DNA of 23,781 bases from CAYRVX01 sp964642165 (GCA_964642165.1 CAZXOC010000088.1:1-23781), one strand, 5' to 3'. Numbered from the stretch's first letter, positions 1-9,051 are shown. The notes: a model not told the origin generated them from the sequence alone. Program-made: numbers and translations.

Positions 1-2401
1 AGTCCTCGAGGTCGTCGAGGTCGGTCGGCACGTGGTAGGCGACCGGGGCGTCGGCCGTCAGGATGGTCCGTTCCTCGTAGCTGCTGCTGCCGTCCCAGCT
101 CCACTGGGCATTCTCGGGGTCCCACTCGACGACGCGCCCGTTGACCGTGATCGACCGCGCGTGCGCCCCATCGGCCGTGCCGGTGAACGAGACGTCCTGG
201 CTGGTCGCTCTCGGATAGCCGCCCTGGGTCGGCAGGGAGTGGCCGACCGTCAGCGGGTCGGTGGGGATCCGCCCGCGGACGTAGGTGACGCGGTCCGCGA
301 TCCAGCTCTTGAGGCCCGAGAGCGTGCCCGAATCGCGCCAGGCGCCGAGCACCTGGTCGACGAGCGGGTCGATGATCTCCGGGGCGAAGACCGTCTCGCA
401 GAGGTCGAGCAACTGCTCGTAGTACATGCGGACGAACTCGCCCTCGCCGAACAGCCGGCCCAGCGCGGGCAGGTCGGTGTAGTCGCCGAAGATGCTCGCG
501 GTCGTACTGCCCCCGCCGAAGGTGGCGATGGAGTCCAGGTCGTAGGGCACCAGGAGGAACCTGGGGTCCTCCACGCCGGCATACAGGACGTAGTCGTCGC
601 CCGTGCCGGTCAGCAGCCCGCCCTCGCGGTTGCTGAGGAAGGCATGAATCGCCAGGTAGCGGGCCCACTGCTCGACGTGGATCACCTCGGCGACGTCCTC
701 AAAGAACGTCGCGTCCGGGGCGTTGTTGACCACGTCGAGCATGTGAATCAGGCCGTCGTAGTCGTCCTGGGCGACGTTCGTCTGCTTGCCGTACTCGTCG
801 CGGTAGCTGTCGGGGTCCTCGCCGCGGTACCGCAGGTCGGCGTAGGTCCGCCCGCCGCCGAGCGTGTAGTAGTTGCACTTGTACAGGTTGCCCGCGTCGT
901 CGTCCGGCCAGTGGTTCGAGACGAAATCCCCGTCCAGCGACTCCAGCCACGCGTAGTAGCCGTACATGTCGCTGCCGGTGTCCGCGTCGTCCACGCCGTT
1001 GACGAGCGTGCGGACCTGCACGGCGTTCGGCGCGGGGATGTCCGCGTAGCGGAACACCGCGCTGCCGAACGCCTGCGAGTACGGGCGCTGGGCGTTGATC
1101 GTCAGCGCCGTGTAGTCCCGCCACGGCTGGTCGTGGCGCACGTTGATCCGGAGGTTGTGGGGATGGTGGGCGCGGCTGCCGTTGCCGCGGTTCCGCACGC
1201 CGGTCTGGTAGTGGAGCTTGGTGGCCACGCCGTCAAGGCTGACGAACGTGGCGTTGAACTGCCCGTTGGGCTTGTAGTTCACGCCGGAGTCGTCCGCCCA
1301 GGGCAGGAAGTAGTCCCACTCGGCCTGGGGCGTGATGAGGCGGAACTCCGGCGGCGTGCCGGGCACCCACTCGGCGTCGGGGTCGAAGTTCTCGTCGACC
1401 TGGAAGAGGCAGTTGGCGATCTGCCCGCCCCCCGTCACGGGCGCCACGGCGCGCACGGGCGCCGGCCAGGTCCGCGCGGTCGCGCCGAGGTCGACGGCCT
1501 CGACGTAGAACTCCACGATCATCCCGTGCGAGAACGTCTCGCGGTCGATCGTTGCGGTGAAGACCCCGTCCCCGGCCCAGTCGTCCTCGCCCAGGCCGTT
1601 GTCCAGCATCGCCAGCCAGGTGAAGTCCGGGTCGCCGTCTCTGCGGTAGTGCAGCCGCACGGTCAAGTCGTTCGCCAGTTCGTCGGTGACCTCGGCGCGG
1701 ACGGTGATCGGGTCCCACGGCCTCGGGATCACCGGGTAGTGCTCCACGTCGCGGATCAGCGGGGCGATCTCGTCCGCGGCGATGCTGTTGGGTGCTCCGG
1801 GCGTGCCGCCGTCGGGGAGGCTGGCCGCCCAGTTCTGCCCGCTGTTGTTGGTCGTCTCGAGGTCGAGGACGATCAGCTCGAGGCTCTTGCCGCCCCCGTC
1901 GTGGGCGTTCGACCAGGCGTAGCCCTCCATGCCGTAGCTGTCCTGGACCCGTTCGCGGACGGACCAATCGCCGTCGTCGGCGTACTCGACGCGGTCGACC
2001 GTCCGGCCGTCGGCGTCGGCGAGCTCGACGTTCTCGCCGGAGTTGCTCAGCCGTCCTTCCCAGGCTTGGGCGGAGACGTAGTTCGAGACGCCGGGGTGCT
2101 CCGTGTGGAAGACGTCCGGGTTGGAGGGGACGACGAGGTAGCCGCCGGCCGGCAGCGTCACGTCGGGGAACTCGAAGTCGATGCCGTCGACGAACGCCCA
2201 GCCGAGCATCTCGGCCGTGGCGTCGCCGCGGTTGTGCAGCTCGATCCACTCCTTGCCGAGGTCTTCGGGATGGCCGTTCTCCGTGAACGACTGGTAGAAG
2301 ATCTCGGAGAAGATCACGTCGGCGTCGAGCAGGAGGCGGGGCTCCAGCGGCTCAAGTGCCGGCACACAGGCTGTTTCCAGGGGTTCACGTCGCCGCTGCA
2401 T
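1..2401 (-). CDS. Giant LEPR-xLL / lamin-tail / CotH-kinase-fold surface protein A (3' end outside window)
   Basis: This frame is open from the ATG at 2401 to the window edge, giving 800 visible codons with no stop. Residues 15-25 hold the LEPR-xLL module (A-L-EPLEPR-LLL). Residues ~28-205 form a lamin-tail domain (EWIELHN, then GWAF), and ~211-318 an Ig-like domain. Residues ~355-710 form a CotH-type kinase fold, with GVRNRGNGS near 401, GYYAWLE near 481 and an Asp-x-Asp in PYDLDS near 619. After it comes a small domain (SITVNGRVVEWD, ~750) that breaks off into what looks like the start of a jelly roll (PVAYHVPTDLDD) at the window edge. CotH proteins are atypical protein kinases; here an exported role is inferred from the company of surface modules. 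The ATG start is chosen because Arg22 of LEPR then matches B and C exactly. A GTG in frame at 2449 sits 8 nt after a perfect AGGAGG and is a real alternative. It has its own promoter-like sequence upstream. Confidence 0.9.
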   Translation of the reverse strand, partial: MQRRREPLETACVPALEPLEPRLLLDADVIFSEIFYQSFTENGHPEDLGKEWIELHNRGDATAEMLGWAFVDGIDFEFPDVTLPAGGYLVVPSNPDVFHTEHPGVSNYVSAQAWEGRLSNSGENVELADADGRTVDRVEYADDGDWSVRERVQDSYGMEGYAWSNAHDGGGKSLELIVLDLETTNNSGQNWAASLPDGGTPGAPNSIAADEIAPLIRDVEHYPVIPRPWDPITVRAEVTDELANDLTVRLHYRRDGDPDFTWLAMLDNGLGEDDWAGDGVFTATIDRETFSHGMIVEFYVEAVDLGATARTWPAPVRAVAPVTGGGQIANCLFQVDENFDPDAEWVPGTPPEFRLITPQAEWDYFLPWADDSGVNYKPNGQFNATFVSLDGVATKLHYQTGVRNRGNGSRAHHPHNLRINVRHDQPWRDYTALTINAQRPYSQAFGSAVFRYADIPAPNAVQVRTLVNGVDDADTGSDMYGYYAWLESLDGDFVSNHWPDDDAGNLYKCNYYTLGGGRTYADLRYRGEDPDSYRDEYGKQTNVAQDDYDGLIHMLDVVNNAPDATFFEDVAEVIHVEQWARYLAIHAFLSNREGGLLTGTGDDYVLYAGVEDPRFLLVPYDLDSIATFGGGSTTASIFGDYTDLPALGRLFGEGEFVRMYYEQLLDLCETVFAPEIIDPLVDQVLGAWRDSGTLSGLKSWIADRVTYVRGRIPTDPLTVGHSLPTQGGYPRATSQDVSFTGTADGAHARSITVNGRVVEWDPENAQWSWDGSSSYEERTILTADAPVAYHVPTDLDDLED

Positions 2402-2406
2402 GGACT

Positions 2407-2412
2407 TCTCCC
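2407..2412 (-). promoter_or_regulatory. Ribosome binding site of gene A (ATG start)
   Basis: GGGAGA lies 5 nt before the ATG at 2401. It competes with a stronger AGGAGG at 2458-2463, which is spaced 8 nt from an in-frame GTG at 2449. The conserved Met-to-LEPR distance in the paralogs favours the ATG. Confidence 0.6.
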
Positions 2413-2526
2413 GCCGCGAGAGTCCCCGGCTCCTGGACGGCTGATGCACACCAAAACCCTCCTATGCGGCCCCGTGGCACCTGCACAGGTCGCACATAGG
2501 TTCTTAACGGCCTCTCAACATATACA

Positions 2527-2555
2527 CTTATACCACAGGTTGGCCGTCTCGCCAA
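2527..2555 (-). promoter_or_regulatory. Sigma70-like promoter upstream of gene A
   Basis: On the minus strand TTGGCG (2550-2555) is followed after 17 nt by TATAAG (2527-2532). A TGG directly before the -10 gives an extended -10 (TGn). The same layout, with matching flanking bases, occurs before gene C. It lies in the 181-bp B-A spacer, about 125 nt before the ATG, leaving a leader of roughly 110-120 nt. The -35 match is modest (4 of 6) and the -10 is good (5 of 6). Confidence 0.6.
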
Positions 2556-2562
2556 GGCCAAC
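2539..2562 (-). other. Inverted repeat after gene B, overlapping the -35 of gene A
   Basis: GTTGGCC and GGCCAAC form a perfect 7-bp stem with a 10-nt loop, 21 nt after the stop codon of gene B. No T-run follows on the minus strand, so it is not a standard intrinsic terminator. The -35 hexamer of the gene A promoter sits in the loop. It could be an mRNA-stabilising hairpin, a weak terminator or a protein-binding site. Confidence 0.4.
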
Positions 2563-2582
2563 ACGACCCCGGGCGACGGACG

Positions 2583-5500
2583 CTACTTCGTGAGCGGAAC
2601 GGCCAGCCCGCACGCCCCGAGGACGTCGACCAGTTCCGTCGTCAGGCGGCTGGCCTCGCGGGAGGGGGCCGGTTCGGTCTGGGGCTCCCGGCGGGCTTCT
2701 GCGGAGGGCGGGACGGCCGCCGCGGGCGCCGCCCGCGCGACCGTGGGGACCGCCTGCGCCTCGATCACGGCGCCGGCCGGTGGGGACGTTGGCGCAGCCG
2801 CCGGAGCGACGGGGCTCGCCTCGGCCGCTGCCACCGGCTGGACGCCGGGCGCCGCGGGCAGGGGCGCCGGCGCGCTCGGCGCCGCCTGGGCGTTCTGAGG
2901 CGGCGTCACCGCTTCCTGGAGCGGCTCGGCGGCCGCGGCTGTGCTTTCGGCCGGGGCCGGGCTCAGCGCCGTGCCGACGTGCCTCTTCAGCGCGACGTAG
3001 TCGAGGGCGTCCACCGCGCCGCTGTCGTCGAAATCGCCGCCGGACCAGCCGGCGTCGGGCTGCCCGAAGTGCCCCCGCAGCGCCAGGAAATCGCTGCGCG
3101 AGACCTCGCCGTCGAGGTCCACGTCGCCGGGGGCCGCCACCAGGAAGCCGATCTCGTACTCCTCCGCGGTGATGCCCTCGCCCGCCAGGGGCAGGCCGCC
3201 CGCGTTGGTCACCTCGTCGGCCGACAGCGTCGCGGTGTGGTAGCCCGGGGCGACGGCGACGGCCGACAGGTCCCACCGGGCGGTGTTGGTCTGGGCATCG
3301 TAGGCCAGGACGGCTTGGGCGAGGTCCACGTCCTCGCCGGTGGAGTCGTTGTGGATGGCCAGGTCGTCCGCGTCCAGGCTGCCCGAGACGTCCTGGGAGA
3401 AGCCCAAGGCCAAGCTGCCCAGCTCCGACGGCCGGTCCGCCCCGTCGTTCCGCTGGAAGTTCAGCACGGCGGGGGACGGCGGGGTGAAGGCCCCCGGGCT
3501 GGGCGGCCCGCTGCCCCAGTGGCTCGGGTCGCTGCCCCACAGCGTCGGCGACAGCCGGTGCAGCGATTCGCCCGCGGGCCCGGTGGGCCAGGGCGCCTCC
3601 GTGAACGTGCGGACTTCGTCCTCCAGCAGGTGGGGGGTGAACCACCACTCCTCCGCCGGCGGCTCGTCGGGGCGCTGGAGCTGCACGCGCTGCCGCTCGC
3701 CGCCCAGCACGTCGCTGTAGCCGCCGACCAGTTGGACGGATTCGCCGATGCCGTAGGCGTCGCGGAAGTCTGCCGCCTTGTCGTCATCGTCCTCGGGATC
3801 GAAGGCGACGACCACCACCGTCCCGAACGGGGCGATCGCCGTGCTGTCGTCGAAGTCGTAGTCGACGTCCTTGCGGGTCCGCCAACCGGCCAGGCTGGCC
3901 TCCTCGCCGGTGGGGTTGTAGACCTCGACGAACTTGTAGTCGTCGGCGGCGCCCTCGACGTCGGGGTCGGCGTGGACTTCGCTCAGGATCAGCGGGCCGA
4001 CGCGCGGCCCGTCGTTGCCTTCGCCCAGCGTTCGCCAGGCCATCGGGTAGAGATCGCCCTCGCCGTTGGGCCAGCGGCCGAACGACTCGCCGTTCGCCGC
4101 CGCGCCGAACTCGACGTGGTCGACGAACCGCGTCAGCTTGCCGTCGGCGTCGGCCTCCAGGAGCCAGACGTCGTCGCCGTGGGCGCTGCTGAGGGCGAAG
4201 TCGCTCGGGCCGATCCCGCCGGAGGCGTTGAAGTCGTCCTCGTCGAAGGCGGCGTACGCGCCGGTCCGCAGGACCGTGGCGTCGGGGATGCGGAACCGGA
4301 GGTAGTCGCCGGTCGTGTCGCTGAGGTACCACCCGCTGATGTCGATGTCGCCGCCGGTGGGATTGTACAGCTCGATGGCGTCCGCGAGCGGCGGGTCGGT
4401 GTGCGTGAGGACCTCGTTGATCACCACGCCGGCCCGCCGGCCGATGCCCTGCCTGCCCGGCGAGCCGCCGTACTCGATGGCGGACCGCCAGCGGTCGGGG
4501 TCGGCGTAGTCCTCCGGCGTCGTGGCGGCGGGGTCCGTCAGCTCGATCGACCAGCCGTTGCCGTCGGCCCGGCCGGGCCAGGAGCCGGCGTCGTTGTACA
4601 CGAAGTCCAGCAGCACGTTGCTCACGCCGTAGGTCAGGGCGATCCGGTCGCCGTCGTTGCACAGCAGCCCGGCGTGCTCGCCGGCGACGGGAACGTCCGT
4701 CCCGTAGCGGTGCCGGAAGGCCTCGCGGTTGCTCACGACGACGGCGTAGTCGCCCGGGTCGAGCGAGATCACGCCGCTGCCGCCGAAGCGGAAGGCGATG
4801 CCCTCCGTGAACCGCAGCGTCGTGACGTTGACGGTCCGGTTTCCGACGTTGCGCACCTCGATGAACTCGAAGTCGTCGTTGTTCGTGAAGCCGGCGGCGA
4901 CCTCCTCCGGCGTGGGAGGATACGGGTTGTAGTTGATCTCGGTGACGGCCAGACTCGGCGTCTCGCCCGTCTCGAAGAATGCCTCGGCCAGCACGCTCCA
5001 CTCGTCGCCCACCCGCGTGCGGGCCCGCAGCAGGACCGTGTCGTCCAGCAGCACCGTCCCCTCATCGGGCACCGTGACGATGAGCCCCTTGAGCTCCAGA
5101 TCGAAGCTGATGTCGCTGCTTCGCCGATTGGCCTGGTGAATCTCCACGGCCAGGACGTTCCAGCCTTCGACCAGCAGGTCGCTGCTCACGGGGACCGCGT
5201 AGTAGGTGGACTCGTCGCCGCCGCCGACGGTGGCGTTGGCCCACGTGTCGTAGGCGATCGGGCCCGACGGCATGTGGACGGGGGGCAGCGCTTGCCCGTT
5301 GAGGTGGAGCACCGCGCCGTCGTCACGCATGAGGCCCAGCGTCAGCTCGTCGATGGCCGAGGCGTCCTCGACCTCGAAGACGTGGCGGAAGTACGTCGTC
5401 GTGTACTTGTGGTTGCGGTCGGGTCCGTAGTCGACGACGGTCGCTTCGTTCCCGTCGCCGTAGCCCAGCTCCGCCGGGCCGGACTTCCACGACTCGTCGT

Positions 5501-8500
5501 TGAATCCGAGCGTCTGCCAGCCGTTCCCGGCGTACGAGCCGACGTCGAGGTACTTCCAGGTGGCGTGCTTGGGCACGAGCGTGACGACCTCGCCGCCGCC
5601 CCCGGTGGCGATGCCGACGGCGCCGGGATTGGGCTGCCCGCCGGGCAGGCGCGGGTCCGAGCCGTCCAGCGTGTAGTAGACCGTGCCCGTCGACGCCGTC
5701 ACGGTCAGCTCGAAGCCGGGCTCGATGAGGCCCCCGTCCTGGCCGAACTCCGGCAGCGGGCCGAACTGGCTGTCCACCCACGCCGCCCGGCGCAGCAGCC
5801 AGTCCTTCATGTGCTCGATCTCCCACGGCCAACTGCCGTTCCGCGGCGCGACGCTGCTCCATCGCTGGAAGTTGCGCTCCTGCGCCTCGTCGAGCCGGGC
5901 CGCCATCGTGTCGATGATGGCCGCGATGTTCTCGTCGCTGAGCTCGCCGCGGCGCAGCAACGCCCAGCGGTCCTTGTACCGCTGCCAGAAGTCGGGGTCT
6001 TCGAGCAGGCGGCCCCACCAGGGATACCGGCTGTCGTAGGTGACGTAGTGACTGGAATCGCCCGTGCCGTGCCACGTCTCGGGGTCGTTGTCGCGCCCGT
6101 CGGTGGACTCCATCGAGCGATCGAAGTCCCAGATGGGCCCGGCCTCGATCTTGCCCTCGCGGTCCTTGTAGAAGAACGCACTCAGCCGAAAGGCGTCCAC
6201 GTTCATGGGCAGCATGTTGAGCAGGTTGTGGTCGATCCAGGAGTCGACGTCGATGTACTTGGCATAGCCGTCGACGGGATCGGCGAAATCGGGCCCGTAG
6301 AGCACGTCGGCGAACTCGTCGATGTAGCCCTTCAGGTACGCCCGCTGGTCGGCGGTGATGTTCTCCTCCTTCGGGTAGACGTAGCAGAGCGACTGCCCGC
6401 CGGCGTAGAAGCCGCTGTCCCCCGGGTCCCGCCGGTCGATCTTGAAGATGTACCCGCCGGTCACCTCCGGCTCGGCGTGGTGCTCCGGGTCCAGGCGCGG
6501 GACGTCCACGCGGTCGTCGTCGCGCTTGATCTTCTCCATCAGGACGTACACGCCGGCGTAGTCGCCATACGACAGCGCCCCGCCGTCGGTGTTGACGAAC
6601 ACCTCCACGAACCGGCAGCGGACGGCGTAGCGGCCGATCTGGTTGCTCAGCTCGTAGATGAACGCGTTGCGGATCAGCGCGCGGTCGAAGTTGTACGGGC
6701 CGTAGAGGATCCAGTCGGACTCGCCCGGCATGTCCAGCGGGGCGATGTCCTTGTCCTCGTCGCGCTCGTCCCAGGCCTCGAAGGCGTAGCTCTTCTTGGG
6801 CCTCCCGGCCGTGCTGGAGCCGCGGATCTTCAGCCCCGCGCGGGTGGCGACTTGCGGGTCGCCGGTGAGCGAGGTCCGCCCTCCCTCGGGCGGCTCGAAG
6901 ACGCCCACGTACGCCGGCTGGAAGTCGTTCGCCGGCGCGGACCCGCCGGCGAAGTTGTCCACGACGATCAGGGGCAGGTTGCTCGTGAAGTCCTGCACGT
7001 CGGCGTCGAGCTTCACGTAGGTCTCGCTGTGGATCGGTCCCGGGGAGGCCCCGTCCTTCAGCGCCCGCGCCCGCACGAGCGTGGTCGCGCCGATGGGGAT
7101 CGCCCCGTCGTACCGCGCCGATGCCTCCGTCGGCGGCGAGCCGTCCAGCGTGTAGCGGATGGTCGCGTCCGGCACGTCGCCCGTCAGCGCCAGCGAGAGC
7201 GATGCGGAGAACGTCCCGCCCGGCGAGGAGAACCCCACGCCCCCCGCGGAGCCCACCAGGCCCGGGGTGTTGGGCTGGCCCGGCGTGGGCTCCTCGAAGA
7301 AGCGCGGCCGGTCCAGGTGAATGGTCGCCTCGCCGCTGCTTGCCAGTTCCGGGAGGATCAGGAAGTCGCCGTCGTCGGCGCGGACGTTCAGGCCGTGGAT
7401 CGCCAGGACGTTCGTCCCCTCGTGAAGCAGGTGCAGGTAACCGGTCAGGTCGATGTCCTCGTACTCGTCGGCCCCGGCGGGGGAGGTGAAGCTCACGGCG
7501 ACGTTGTCCAAGTCCATGTCGCAGGTGGCCCCGCCGGTGCGGGCGGAGAACTCCACCCGGGCGTCGTAGGGCGCCAGGCCGGCGACGAAGCAGTCGTCCA
7601 CGACCGTGACGTCCGGGCCGGGCGAGCCGAACACGTCGGGGGTGAGGGTGACGGTGACGCGGCTGCCGCCGGCGTCGGCGGCCAGCTCGACGTGCGCGTG
7701 GTGGAACACGCCGGCGGTCAGGTCGATGCCCCCCGTCGCCACGGCCACGTTCTGCACCACGGCGCCGTCCCAGTGCACCGAGACGTCGTTGGCGTTGGGG
7801 TAGAGGTCGAAGGCGACGGCGAACGTCTCGGAGAGGTTCGGCTCCTCGCTGTGGTAGGTGTCGTCCGAGCCGGGCCCGCTGGCGCCGAACAGCCACGTCG
7901 GCAGCAGGAGGAAGCTCAGCCCGTCGGCCGGCGAGCCGTCGCTGTGGAAGCGGAAGTCGAAATCCGCCACGACCCGCGAGGCCGCGGCCCCGTGCACGTC
8001 GTCGAAGGCGACCCGGTTGATGTTGTTCCCCGCCCCGTCGTGGGCCAGCCGCAGGAACCTGCCGTCCGGCCCGCCCGGGAGGACCTCCGGCTCCGGCCAG
8101 GACCCGAAGACGGACGCCGTGTAGGGCGTGCCGGCCCCGTCGAAGTCCTGCGCCAGCAGGTTCGTCGCCCCGGACCCGTGAGCCAGGGGGGCCGACGAGT
8201 CCCAGGTCGGCGACTCCGGCGCATTGCGCCGGGCCACCTCCGAGCCGTTGACGTACGCCACGAACCCGTCGTTGTACTTCATCCGGAGCCGCAGGACCTG
8301 GTACGAGGCGGGCCCCTGCGCCTCGAAGGGCACGCGGAGATATGCCGAGCTGTTGATGCCCTCCATCGCGTCCTGGACGTCGAGGCCCACCAGTCCGCCG
8401 TAGGCCCCGCCGCTGTAGCCGACGCCCAGCGTGCCCGCGAGCCAGCCGGAATCGTCGAAGGCCGACCCGCCCTTCCATCCCTCGGGCACCGGGCCGTCGG

Positions 8501-9008
8501 GCACCAGGACGGCCACGTCGCTGCCCGGCCCGGCCAACGTGTCCGCGACCATCTCGAAGGCCGGACCGTACGAGACGTCCCTCGTCTGGGCGGGGTAGCT
8601 CGGGTAGTACTCGTGGACGACGCTGCCCTCGTCGTCGTACAGCCCCAGGTACTCGCCGTCCTTCTTGAGGCCGAAGTTCGTGTGCAGCTCGCCGGCCGGG
8701 TCCCGGATGTCCTTGTCCGAGGCGAACAGGACGCGGTACTCGCCGGGCGCCAGCAGCATGGGGGGGAAGGGCCACACGTTCTCGTCGCCGTCGCGGAGGG
8801 TCCAGCCGGTCAGGTCGACGGGTGCCTCGCCGGGGTTGTGCAGCTCGATCCAGTCGAAGGCCTCCCCGTAGACGCTGTCGCGCAGGGTGTCCCGGTTGGA
8901 GGCCATGAGCTCGGTGATCAGCGGCGCGGCGTCGAGGAGGACTCGCGGCTCCAGCGGCTCCAGCGCCGGCGGGCGAGCGGGCAGCAGCATGTCCGGCTGT
9001 CGTTGCAT
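2583..9008 (-). CDS. Giant LEPR-xLL / lamin-tail / CotH-kinase-fold / dockerin surface protein B
   Basis: Complete, 2141 residues. Order: LEPR-xLL (Arg22); lamin-tail 1 (~29-146); jelly roll (~170-279) interrupted by a lectin-like domain (~280-513) and then completed (~513-560); Fn3-associated/chitobiase-C-like (~588-666, IRYTLDGSPPT); CotH kinase fold (~675-1080); a second Fn3-associated domain (~1093-1142 and ~1310-1350) split by another jelly roll (~1143-1307); three more lamin-tail domains (~1352-1846); pre-dockerin (~1848-1958); dockerin-like pair (~1959-2016, DVDLDGEVSRSD and DFDDSGAVDALD); Pro/Ala linker; terminal tag ELVDVL. The CotH motifs are the most classical in the window: IRGSST (~729), GVYVLMEKIK (819-828) and WDFD (960-963). 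The ATG at 9008 is preferred over the upstream GTG at 9020, because AAGGA precedes it and LEPR spacing then equals A and C. The start is 43 nt from the stop of gene C, so the two are probably co-transcribed. An exported, matrix or adhesive role is inferred. Confidence 0.95.
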   Translation of the reverse strand: MQRQPDMLLPARPPALEPLEPRVLLDAAPLITELMASNRDTLRDSVYGEAFDWIELHNPGEAPVDLTGWTLRDGDENVWPFPPMLLAPGEYRVLFASDKDIRDPAGELHTNFGLKKDGEYLGLYDDEGSVVHEYYPSYPAQTRDVSYGPAFEMVADTLAGPGSDVAVLVPDGPVPEGWKGGSAFDDSGWLAGTLGVGYSGGAYGGLVGLDVQDAMEGINSSAYLRVPFEAQGPASYQVLRLRMKYNDGFVAYVNGSEVARRNAPESPTWDSSAPLAHGSGATNLLAQDFDGAGTPYTASVFGSWPEPEVLPGGPDGRFLRLAHDGAGNNINRVAFDDVHGAAASRVVADFDFRFHSDGSPADGLSFLLLPTWLFGASGPGSDDTYHSEEPNLSETFAVAFDLYPNANDVSVHWDGAVVQNVAVATGGIDLTAGVFHHAHVELAADAGGSRVTVTLTPDVFGSPGPDVTVVDDCFVAGLAPYDARVEFSARTGGATCDMDLDNVAVSFTSPAGADEYEDIDLTGYLHLLHEGTNVLAIHGLNVRADDGDFLILPELASSGEATIHLDRPRFFEEPTPGQPNTPGLVGSAGGVGFSSPGGTFSASLSLALTGDVPDATIRYTLDGSPPTEASARYDGAIPIGATTLVRARALKDGASPGPIHSETYVKLDADVQDFTSNLPLIVVDNFAGGSAPANDFQPAYVGVFEPPEGGRTSLTGDPQVATRAGLKIRGSSTAGRPKKSYAFEAWDERDEDKDIAPLDMPGESDWILYGPYNFDRALIRNAFIYELSNQIGRYAVRCRFVEVFVNTDGGALSYGDYAGVYVLMEKIKRDDDRVDVPRLDPEHHAEPEVTGGYIFKIDRRDPGDSGFYAGGQSLCYVYPKEENITADQRAYLKGYIDEFADVLYGPDFADPVDGYAKYIDVDSWIDHNLLNMLPMNVDAFRLSAFFYKDREGKIEAGPIWDFDRSMESTDGRDNDPETWHGTGDSSHYVTYDSRYPWWGRLLEDPDFWQRYKDRWALLRRGELSDENIAAIIDTMAARLDEAQERNFQRWSSVAPRNGSWPWEIEHMKDWLLRRAAWVDSQFGPLPEFGQDGGLIEPGFELTVTASTGTVYYTLDGSDPRLPGGQPNPGAVGIATGGGGEVVTLVPKHATWKYLDVGSYAGNGWQTLGFNDESWKSGPAELGYGDGNEATVVDYGPDRNHKYTTTYFRHVFEVEDASAIDELTLGLMRDDGAVLHLNGQALPPVHMPSGPIAYDTWANATVGGGDESTYYAVPVSSDLLVEGWNVLAVEIHQANRRSSDISFDLELKGLIVTVPDEGTVLLDDTVLLRARTRVGDEWSVLAEAFFETGETPSLAVTEINYNPYPPTPEEVAAGFTNNDDFEFIEVRNVGNRTVNVTTLRFTEGIAFRFGGSGVISLDPGDYAVVVSNREAFRHRYGTDVPVAGEHAGLLCNDGDRIALTYGVSNVLLDFVYNDAGSWPGRADGNGWSIELTDPAATTPEDYADPDRWRSAIEYGGSPGRQGIGRRAGVVINEVLTHTDPPLADAIELYNPTGGDIDISGWYLSDTTGDYLRFRIPDATVLRTGAYAAFDEDDFNASGGIGPSDFALSSAHGDDVWLLEADADGKLTRFVDHVEFGAAANGESFGRWPNGEGDLYPMAWRTLGEGNDGPRVGPLILSEVHADPDVEGAADDYKFVEVYNPTGEEASLAGWRTRKDVDYDFDDSTAIAPFGTVVVVAFDPEDDDDKAADFRDAYGIGESVQLVGGYSDVLGGERQRVQLQRPDEPPAEEWWFTPHLLEDEVRTFTEAPWPTGPAGESLHRLSPTLWGSDPSHWGSGPPSPGAFTPPSPAVLNFQRNDGADRPSELGSLALGFSQDVSGSLDADDLAIHNDSTGEDVDLAQAVLAYDAQTNTARWDLSAVAVAPGYHTATLSADEVTNAGGLPLAGEGITAEEYEIGFLVAAPGDVDLDGEVSRSDFLALRGHFGQPDAGWSGGDFDDSGAVDALDYVALKRHVGTALSPAPAESTAAAAEPLQEAVTPPQNAQAAPSAPAPLPAAPGVQPVAAAEASPVAPAAAPTSPPAGAVIEAQAVPTVARAAPAAAVPPSAEARREPQTEPAPSREASRLTTELVDVLGACGLAVPLTK
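3322..3403 (-). repeat. Pre-dockerin DNA repeat, copy in gene B
   Basis: These 82 nt match 9791-9872 in gene C at 75 of 82 positions by hand alignment, without gaps. They encode the IHNDSTG-x-DVDL part of the module before the dockerin. Surrounding protein similarity is lower, so this block may have been copied or converted recently. Confidence 0.8.
5088..5582 (-). other. Jelly-roll module inserted in a Fn3-associated domain of gene B
   Basis: About 165 residues begin at a Gly-rich junction (ATGGGGEVVTLVP) with W-KYLDVGS, then YGDGNEATVV, TTYFRHVFEV, MRDDGAVLHLNG and LAVEIHQ, and end at SFDLEL. The flanks (VYYTLDGSDPRLPGG before, DDTVLLRARTRVGDEWS after) are two halves of one Fn3-associated domain that is continuous in gene C (VYYTTDGTDPRLLGG to RRVKARAYHNGTWS). 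Boundaries are estimates. Confidence 0.75.
7470..8171 (-). other. Lectin-like domain inserted in a jelly roll of gene B
   Basis: About 235 residues sit between the two halves of a jelly roll. The first half is YNDGFVAYVNGSEVARRNAP and the second is DIDLTGYLHLLHEGTNVLAI. In C and in both copies in D these halves are joined by only about 20-25 residues. The insert resembles an L-type lectin or concanavalin-A-like sandwich (DGLSFLLLPT, AVAFDLYPNANDVSVHWDG). The fold call is by eye and the edges are approximate. Confidence 0.65.
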
Positions 9009-9012
9009 CGGT

Positions 9013-9017
9013 TCCTT
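9013..9017 (-). promoter_or_regulatory. Ribosome binding site of gene B
   Basis: AAGGA lies 4 nt before the ATG at 9008. The spacing is short, so translation may lean on coupling with gene C, which ends 43 nt upstream. It supports the ATG over the GTG at 9020. Confidence 0.55.
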
Positions 9018-9031
9018 CACTTGCCGACCGC

Positions 9032-9045
9032 CCGGGGCGCCCCGG
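9032..9045. other. 14-bp perfect palindrome in the C-B spacer
   Basis: CCGGGGCGCCCCGG is fully self-complementary and fills a third of the 43-bp spacer. In RNA it could form only a 5-bp stem with a 4-nt loop and has no T-run. It may be chance in GC-rich DNA, or a site tuning B expression relative to C. Confidence 0.35.
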
Positions 9046-9051
9046 CGCGAC

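Noticed and set aside
2449..2463. Separate leader peptide from the GTG at 2451 after AGGAGG
   Set aside because: That frame runs into gene A out of phase and ends soon after with no conserved content. The AGGAGG more plausibly serves the in-frame GTG at 2449, or is incidental.
2402..2582. Sigma54-type (-24/-12) promoter, as known for some PEP-CTERM genes
   Set aside because: No GG-N10-GC arrangement with TGGC and TTGC boxes fits on the minus strand, whereas a -35/-10 pair does.
2515..8775. Long Arg-rich minus-strand frames, such as 5323-8775 and 2515-3648, overlapping gene B
   Set aside because: They are out-of-frame shadows of gene B. Their composition is dominated by Arg, Gly, Pro and Ala, with no recognisable motif, while the true frame gives continuous known domains.
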